Shown here: positions 58,225 to 64,000 of the stretch, in pieces | Position numbering within the stretch: the first letter of the stretch is position 1 | Layout: the number at the start of each line of letters is the position of its first letter | DNA from: Kappaphycus alvarezii | Lineage: Eukaryota > Rhodophyta > Florideophyceae > Gigartinales > Solieriaceae | DNA length: 64,000 bases | NCBI GenBank assembly: GCA_002205965.3 | Contig: NADL03000875.1 | Coordinates: forward strand, 92,517 to 156,516 | Direction: 5' to 3' | Position numbers and translations under genes: made by a program | The notes under the pieces: generated by a model | What the model saw: the letters and a program-made list of their open reading frames with translations, nothing else | Databases searched by the model: none | What the model was told of the DNA's origin: nothing

Positions 58225-58938
58225 TTATTTCCCATTCTCTAAATCAGATCCAAACAACTCCTCTAAAATATCCATGCTGTCCAGGCAGTCCCCACAAATA
58301 TCTGCGAGTGGCTCACAACTCTCTATTTCCCCCTGGGAGATATCTAGACTACTAAAGATATCTCCATCCGGTTCCATCGTGGGCACAACTTGATCCATCC
58401 TCTCTATTCCAGGCCCCATCAGTCCAACACTTTCCATGCCCCCTGTTCCCTCATCCTCCTTCTCCTCATCCTCCTCCTCATCCTCTTCTTCCTCCTCCTC
58501 ATCCTCCTCTTCCTCCTCCTCATCCTCTTCTTCCTCCTCATCCTCCTCATCCTCCTCCTCCTCTTCTTCCTCCTCCTCATCTTCCTGAGCCTCGTATACT
58601 AATTCAGGGGCTAACCATTCCTCGAAGGACTCCCCACTCTCCTCCTCGACCTTCTCAGTTTCTCCCGGACTTACCTCCCTCGCTTCTTCTTCTATGAAGA
58701 GGCGGCGAACGAACTCGATGATTCGCTTCTTTGTTTGCCGCCGGATGTAGTCGTCGGCATCGGTTGGCCCGTAGGCGGCGAGACGAAGGCCATTGATGGA
58801 ACGGGAAGGGCGGTTTTTGGAAATAGGGACAGAGGGGCGAAGGTTGCTCATTGTGATAGACGTTGGGGAACAGGAGGCAAGGTAGGGTGTTTTGGGTGTG
58901 TGGGGGAGAGGGGTGATGAGTAAAATGATCGGGGGCAT
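58225..58938 (-). CDS. very acidic protein, extra frame of the Ty3 element or captured gene
   Basis: 237 codons from ATG 58938; ATG 58851 (208 codons) begins a more ordinary N-terminus (MSNLRPSVPISKNRPSRSIN). A helical part with DADDYIRRQTKKRIIEFVRR is followed by about 45 residues of almost only Glu and Asp, then an acidic tail with DSMDILEELFGSDLENG. TTTAAATA on the opposite strand at 58960-58967 gives a TATA-like TATTTAAA upstream, so it may have its own promoter. It ends 15 bp before the LTR, where a Ty3 polypurine tract and last gene would be expected. Family unknown; poly-acidic regions are common in histone-binding proteins, but no such domain is seen. Confidence 0.5.
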   Translation of the reverse strand: MPPIILLITPLPHTPKTPYLASCSPTSITMSNLRPSVPISKNRPSRSINGLRLAAYGPTDADDYIRRQTKKRIIEFVRRLFIEEEAREVSPGETEKVEEESGESFEEWLAPELVYEAQEDEEEEEEEEEDEEDEEEEEDEEEEEEDEEEEEEDEEEDEEKEDEGTGGMESVGLMGPGIERMDQVVPTMEPDGDIFSSLDISQGEIESCEPLADICGDCLDSMDILEELFGSDLENGK

Positions 58939-59342
58939 TTGGAACTTAGAATAAAGGGGTTTAAATAGGCTCCCGGGGCAGGTTCTATAGATTAGGAATA
59001 GGTAAAATAAATCTGCAAGGGATTTTGCAATAGTGCATTTGCGCCCTTCTTCTCAAAAAAAGGCGAATTTGGAGGAGGAGGTAAGCTAAAAGGGAAAAGG
59101 AACTTGATTCGGGGTCGATTCAGAGGGCTAAATACAGTATAAAAATATCTAGATAAAATGGAAGTAAATTTGGAAATGACGGTTGGAGAAGTTAGGGGCG
59201 GGATCGTTGTAGGTTGCCGGATTACACGAAGGGAGGACCATTTCCTGTCTTAAATAAAGGGAGGACCATTTCCTGTATAAATGAGGGGAGGACCAATTTT
59301 TGTATTACACGCCCCCTTTCTCAAGGCGAACGTCCCGGGTCG
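58939..59342. other. spacer with three tandem GGAGGACCATTTCCTGT units
   Basis: No coding frame. Units at about 59231-59248, 59259-59276 and 59285-59303 (the third reads GGAGGACCAATTTTTGT), about 27 bp apart, each followed by ATAAA- or ATTACA-like bases. Confidence 0.6.
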
Positions 59343-60299
59343 TCACTGCTCTTCTTCTGCTTCCGTTAGTGTTCGCTGTCTTATTGATAAAATGTATGGT
59401 CTCTCAAACGGGTACGGATGCAACTGATTACCAATATGATGCTCTAAAAAGTAGGTTCGCATTACTGGTACCTCACTTTGTAGCATAGCCTCATACATTG
59501 GTTTGATCACATCGAGGTGGGGTTGAATACATTCTTCTTCCGTGACTCTTCCGAATCTTCCAAGAGTGAAAAAATATATGTGATATGCAAACTCTTCTGG
59601 AAGATGCCGGAGGAATGGATGTCGATAAGAAAAGAAGACGCGCATCATCAAGAACGAATCTTCGTAAGATAAGTGCGGTCCATGTAGCGCCCTAAAACAC
59701 AAACAGATGCTTATCATGAAATAAGAAATGACCTGCGCATCGTTCGCATCCTCGGAGATATTGCGCAGCCAAAAAGATAATCTTCTTCTTCCGACTGTAT
59801 GCTGTGCATGGGTGTGAAGGAGAGCTAGAGATGAAGTTGTGGTGGACGGTCCCGATGAATGGCCGCGACCAGCTCCTGACGTACTGGGACCTGCACGAGG
59901 TCCTCTCGGGGGACGACTGGAACCTCTTCTGGGCGGGTTGTTGTCTCCTGAAGGTCCTCCTCTGGTCATCATCACTGCTTCAGGAGGATCCTCGCCGCCT
60001 CCAACGTTCCCAATTTGTGGCGGAGAAACGTAAGGTTCCCATAGAGGATACGGGACCAGCCTGTATTCCATATCCGGGGGTAAGGCGTAACTTCTCAGTC
60101 GCACGTCTTGGTTGTTCTTGAGAAATACGTAAATTGGACGGATAATATTCAGATACGTTTGCGACAAGTCTCCAGCAGCTACCATTCCATATCTTCCTAT
60201 AGAGTAATGATATATTACCTCCACAAACTCTGGACCTGCTTCCGTGAACCTTCCGTTTTGGAATGAAAATAGAACTCTTATTAATAGTCGGAAATCTCT
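59343..60299 (-). CDS. unknown protein with internally duplicated domain, downstream of Ty3 integrase
   Basis: Open on the minus strand from 60299 to TGA 59343, about 318 codons without a convincing ATG at the start, so it is probably a 3' exon or read through. First repeat: LIRVLFSFQNGRFTEAGPEF..YHYSIGRYG..YLNIIRPIY..VRLRSYALP..PYPLWEPYV. A Pro/Gly/Ser/Arg-rich linker follows. Second repeat: MMRVFFSYRHPFLRHLPEEF..YFFTLGRFG..HLDVIKPMY..VMRTYFLEH..PYPFERPYI. The two halves match along about 90 residues. An AG at the start of the frame could be a splice acceptor joining it to the preceding pol frame. No known family; the place after integrase is where Ty3 relatives may carry an extra gene. Confidence 0.6.
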   Translation of the reverse strand, partial: RDFRLLIRVLFSFQNGRFTEAGPEFVEVIYHYSIGRYGMVAAGDLSQTYLNIIRPIYVFLKNNQDVRLRSYALPPDMEYRLVPYPLWEPYVSPPQIGNVGGGEDPPEAVMMTRGGPSGDNNPPRRGSSRPPRGPRAGPSTSGAGRGHSSGPSTTTSSLALLHTHAQHTVGRRRLSFWLRNISEDANDAQVISYFMISICLCFRALHGPHLSYEDSFLMMRVFFSYRHPFLRHLPEEFAYHIYFFTLGRFGRVTEEECIQPHLDVIKPMYEAMLQSEVPVMRTYFLEHHIGNQLHPYPFERPYILSIRQRTLTEAEEEQ

Positions 60300-60318
60300 T
60301 CAGGTAGCAATGGTCCGT

Positions 60319-61509
60319 TCAACGTACGAAAACATAGGCATATATTAATGTAGAAATGAATATTACGTGGAGTTCGTAGTAGTCCCGCGTAACCGAGATG
60401 ATCCATTCCCAGGCCCTTTTTCCTCCCATAGGAATCATTCTATAGTTAAAGATGAGTATGCCCCGTGGTTGCGCATAGTCCTGTGTGAGAAGGAATTCTT
60501 CAGGCCTCTGATGGTAAGGGACCAGACGACGTGCATGGATGGCCCTCCTTGATCTCTTCCCTGAGCTTGAACAGAGCTGATAGTGCGGGTGTCTTTCCTC
60601 CGTGACGATGCAAGGGTTCGAGTACTTGGTTTGGAAGGCCGGCCACTTCACAGCCTGCTGCATTGCTTTTCCATGTACTACAAGTACTTTAGAGCCAACT
60701 GAAAAGGTTCTGACTGCAGGTTCTGCATCCTTATTTCTTGTTTGTGTTAGCGCGCGGTGTGATCTCCAGCCTTCGGTGGCCAGTAGTTCAACTTCCCTAC
60801 TCTCTTCATCGATAATATTTGTTTCCATGTCTCTCTGTAACATTCTAGGAGCCCTTCCGTACATTAGCTCGAATGGTGAGCGTCCATTTCTTCCTCTTCT
60901 TCGACGGTAGCCGTATAACACTTTTGGTAAGGCATCTTCCCACTGGATTTCATTCTCCAACATAGTTTTCGATATTGCTCGTTTGATGGTTCCAACCATC
61001 CTCTCCGCTTTCCCGTTGGACATAGGAGCGTATGCGAGAACGGTCTTCAGCTGAATCCCTTTCTCTTCCAAAAAACGAAGCAGTGAAGTTGCAGTAAAAC
61101 AAAGGGCGTTATCCGAGATGATCCTTTTTGGAAGACCAAACGGTTCAATTATTTCTTTTTCGATGAATCTCAGTACCACCTCAGCATTTGCCTCCTCGAC
61201 TGCAACTGCTATTGGCCATCCAGTAAGATGTTCCACCCCTATAAGGAGATATTTGTTTCCGGAAGAAGTTTCCTTGAACGGGCCCGCGAAGTCAATTGAG
61301 AAGGTTTCAAAGAGACCGGAAACTGGAAAACTTAGAGTTGTCTTATACTTCCGTATTGGAGTGAATTTTTGGCAGTTGTCGCAGCTTTTCACGAAGTTAT
61401 AGACGTCCTTATGGATACCGGGCCACCAGAATCTCTCAGTTACGAATTTTTTGGTTGTTTCGAGATCCCAATGCCCTAGCTCATCATGGAAAGTCCTCAA
61501 GATCTTCAT
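60319..61509 (-). CDS. Ty3 integrase, catalytic residues intact
   Basis: 396 codons. The N-terminal zinc finger is H..H..C..C in FHDELGHWDLETTKKF and FVKSCDNCQKF. The core carries Asp in FSIDFAGPF, Asp in RIISDNALCF and Glu in MSNGKAERMVGTIKRA, in the right order and spacing. A C-terminal part with RRAIHARRLVPYHQRPEE is the usual Ty3 tail (GPY/F region). It inserts the element cDNA into the genome. No chromodomain follows, unlike G1. It overlaps the RNase H frame by four bases, so one frameshift separates it from the rest of pol. Confidence 0.85.
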   Translation of the reverse strand: MKILRTFHDELGHWDLETTKKFVTERFWWPGIHKDVYNFVKSCDNCQKFTPIRKYKTTLSFPVSGLFETFSIDFAGPFKETSSGNKYLLIGVEHLTGWPIAVAVEEANAEVVLRFIEKEIIEPFGLPKRIISDNALCFTATSLLRFLEEKGIQLKTVLAYAPMSNGKAERMVGTIKRAISKTMLENEIQWEDALPKVLYGYRRRRGRNGRSPFELMYGRAPRMLQRDMETNIIDEESREVELLATEGWRSHRALTQTRNKDAEPAVRTFSVGSKVLVVHGKAMQQAVKWPAFQTKYSNPCIVTEERHPHYQLCSSSGKRSRRAIHARRLVPYHQRPEEFLLTQDYAQPRGILIFNYRMIPMGGKRAWEWIISVTRDYYELHVIFISTLIYAYVFVR

Positions 61510-63205
61510 TCTTTCTTTAAAGGGGCCACTAGTCGGGGACCGGCTTTAGTGTGCCGGAAAAGTTTCCCATTCCACAATGTAAAAGCCTTTTGATTCCTGC
61601 GTACCCAATTTCGGTGTTCAAGATCAACCTTTCTCATTTCTAGTCCATCGAGGAATTTGATCAGTCCGTGAATATTAGCTTCGTACTCGTTATCGTTCAG
61701 CAACTGCAACTCGGCGACTCCGACGATGTCCTCCGAAGCTTTTTCATTTGGAATCAGTGCGTCCCTCAAGCGGGATAGGTAATCGGCAGGCTGATTATTG
61801 CGTCCGGGTCTATACACAATTTCAAACCGATATTCTGCGAAAATGTCGAGCCATCGGGCCAAGCGGTGATGTACATCCTTCTTTTGGAATGCTGTTTTAA
61901 GTGCCTGGTGATCAGTTATCAAGACAAATTTCTCGAGTGATAAAAGGTATACGCGAAACTTTTTCAGCACGAAGAAGACAGCTAGCGCTTCTTTCTCGCA
62001 GACTGAGTATCTCTTTTCCGCGTCATTCAGAGTTCGGCTTGCGAATTGAACAGGGTGTAGTCTTCCGTTTTCATCTTTTTGGGACAAAACGGCACCCAAA
62101 GACCATTCTGAGGCATCTGTCTCCACAACGAATGGTCTCTTGAAATCTGGGTACATGAGAACTGGGGGACACATAGCTTATCTTTAAGCTCCTGAAATGC
62201 AGTTTCCATTTCCTTGTTCCAGTAAAATTTTCCGTTCTTCGTAGTGCTGGCATGTAACGGTGCTGCAGTCTTGGCGAAATCTTTGATAAATCTTCTGTAA
62301 TATGAGGCCAGTCCTAAGAAGCTTCGGACCTCCGTCTTTGAAGCGGGCCTTGGTGCCAACTTTATTTTTTTCGTTTTCTCTGGATCCACTCTAATTCCCT
62401 CTTGGTCGACGATATGACCGAGTAATTGGATAGAAGTTTTCGCAAAGAAGCATTTGCTCAACTTAATTTTCAAGCTATACTCCGATATCCTCTCCACAAC
62501 TGTATTGACGTGCGAGATGTGCTGATCCAATGTTTCTGAGAATATGACGACATCATCGATATAGACTCTTGCGAATGGAAGTCCTTTCAAAACCTCGTTC
62601 ATCATTCTTTGGAATGTGCTGGTGCATTCATGAGACCAAAAGGCATCACTTCGAACCTGAACCTACCGACTTTGCTGGTAAAGGTTGTTTTTTTCTTACA
62701 TTTTTCATCCAATGGAATCTGCCAATAGCCAGTGTAAAGGTCAATTGAGGTGAAATATCTCCCTTCCTTCAGGTCCTCGAGGATCTCCTCCATGTTCGGA
62801 ATCGGAAATCGATCGGGTATCATTCTCTGGTTCAGTTGTCGGTAATCGACGCAAAAAACGCAGCTTTCCATCCTTCTTTGGTGCGACCACAACTGGAAAC
62901 GACCATGGGGATGAAACTGGTCGAATAATATCATTTTTCAGCATACTTGTAACATTTTCTGAGATAAATTGGTCATATTTTGGCGGTTGACGTCTAGGCT
63001 TGTGGTAAATCGGTTGAGTGTCGGTAAGTTCGAACGAGTGAGTAACCGGTACACTTGCTTGTCTTAAATCTGAAACGCTCCATGCAATTACTTCGGAAGA
63101 TGTTAACATGTCGGATATTTTCAGTGAGGCGGGGGCGGGAAGGTGCTGCACTTTTCCTTGGATTTCTGCCATTTGGCGCCCTTTTTTCTTGATCCTCAAC
63201 CTCAA
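61506..63205 (-). pseudogene. Ty3 reverse transcriptase and RNase H, well preserved but frameshifted
   Basis: Pieces 63205-62741, 62934-62602, 62605-62027 and 62174-61506 join in order by single frameshifts. Motifs: PIYHKPRRQPPKYDQFISEN, FCVDYRQLNQRMIPDRFPIP, SIDLYTGYWQIPLDEKCKKK (first Asp), FEVMPFGLMNAPA, YIDDVVIF (catalytic pair), FLGLASYYRRFIKDF. RNase H has VETDASEWSLGAVLSQ, CEKEALAVFF, LITDHQALK and the end RNNQPADYLSRL. All catalytic residues remain. In one case (near 62605) one base is missing in the codon between Ala and Phe of NAPATF. The copy is young or the breaks are sequence errors. Confidence 0.85.
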
Positions 63206-63358
63206 TATTTTGAAGGACCTCTTCCGTCGTGCTCACATCTTCATATATGGAGTTCGACGTATTCTTATTTTCTTTGCAAAGGTAATCTTCTTTCATGCTC
63301 CGAATTCTGTCCTTTGATTCGATATCATCGCAAAAAGAAACACATTCGGGTTTCAAAC

Positions 63359-63999
63359 TTATCCTAGAATCCAGTCGTCATCTGTTTCAAACCCGGAATC
63401 ATAATCGTCCCATGCCATGTTCATTAACCCCCGAGGGTACCCTTTTCCACTTCCGAAAGTGTTAGTTGGTTCCGAATCTTCGCTGTCATAGCTAGAAGTG
63501 AAATCTTCACTGTCCGTTTCTTTTAAATCTTCAGGATGCGTGCTTTTGTCGAAATCCAGGGGCATCTTCACGGTTCTGCCGTCAATATTAACTGAAACCA
63601 TTTGGTTGCCCAATCAATGCATGTCCTAGTCTTTCCATGGTAGGGCAGCCAATGATTGCATCGAAAGGGAACCGGCATGACAAGAAAGTCTACATCAACT
63701 TTAGAGTCCCCAAAGAACACGGAAACCTTGTCAACAGTGCCCATGCATTTTGAGACGGTTCCATCCGCTACAGTTATTTTTCGAGTCGTTGGAGTAATTT
63801 CGAGACCTAGATCTGTCACCAAAGTTTCTGAAATGAGGTTTGGAACAGCACCCGAATCGAAGAGAGCTTGGGTTTTCATACCCAAATACTTTGACTGGTA
63901 CCAGCTTAAGACGTCTTGGTGCTGTCGAGGCCGATTGAAGAAACAGTTTCTTACCCTTAGCGGACTTATTAGACCTGATAATTTTTTTGAGTTCTTTTC
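63359..63999 (-). pseudogene. Ty3 protease and linker, cut by the window edge
   Basis: The protease reads MKTQALFDSGAVPNLISETL with the Asp of DSG, and in the same frame FFNRPRQHQDVLSWYQSKYL upstream to the edge, without ATG. After VMPVPF a frameshift hides DAIIGCPTMERLGHAL. The linker frame 63613-63359 (MGNQMVSVNIDGRTVKMPLD..) is acidic and Ser-rich. Gag lies outside the window. Confidence 0.75.
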
Positions 64000-64000
64000 G

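Noticed and set aside
58390..58602. Leu-rich 70-codon plus-strand frame
   Set aside because: Opposite strand of the Glu/Asp run.

Overview
This window is nuclear DNA of a plastid-bearing eukaryote. It has a spliced gene with a GT..AG intron, a hydrolase with a plastid-type leader, TATA boxes, long non-coding stretches and many LTR retrotransposons. Compact host genes beside a very large nest of Copia and Ty3 elements fit a red alga of the Chondrus/Gracilaria kind. That is inference from general features; no diagnostic marker gene is present.

Host part (1-4.2 kb): a C2H2 zinc-finger gene cut by the left edge and a Cof-type HAD phosphatase. Everything right of about 4.2 kb is mobile DNA or its debris. 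From 4.2 to 10.2 kb lies Copia-1, a full-length but decayed element with both LTRs. From 10.2 to 23.3 kb there is an AT-rich stretch with almost no coding signal and three copies of one ~1.1 kb LTR family (LTR-A); one of these ends a degraded Copia reverse transcriptase.

From 23.3 to 34.5 kb a Ty3 chromovirus on the minus strand has been split inside its integrase by a 7.2-kb nest. The nest holds (i) a Copia element with ~80-bp LTRs and a primer site matching the anticodon arm of initiator tRNA-Met, together with a 388-bp TRIM-like miniature; (ii) an LTR of another Copia family (LTR-2) containing a two-gene PIF/Harbinger transposon; and (iii) an LTR-A copy inside the gag of the short-LTR Copia. 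From 34.5 to 46 kb follow three plus-strand Copia pieces (Copia-3, -4, -5), and from 46.6 to 49.6 kb a second Ty3 remnant, a MITE-like hairpin sequence and another LTR-2.

From 49.6 to 57.6 kb there is a TIR element family of unknown superfamily (T1, T2) and a 5'-truncated non-LTR reverse transcriptase with a CCHC/RHN/PD-D type C-terminus. A 3.35-kb block of this is repeated almost without change. From 57.6 to 64 kb a younger Ty3 element on the minus strand keeps its catalytic residues. Its integrase is followed by two extra open frames, one with an internally duplicated unknown domain and one very acidic, and then an LTR with TATA box, primer site and gag start.

Most element genes here are broken. 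The exceptions are the HAD gene, the zinc-finger gene, the Harbinger Myb-like gene, the Ty3 integrase frame, the coiled-coil gene of T2 and the two extra Ty3 frames.
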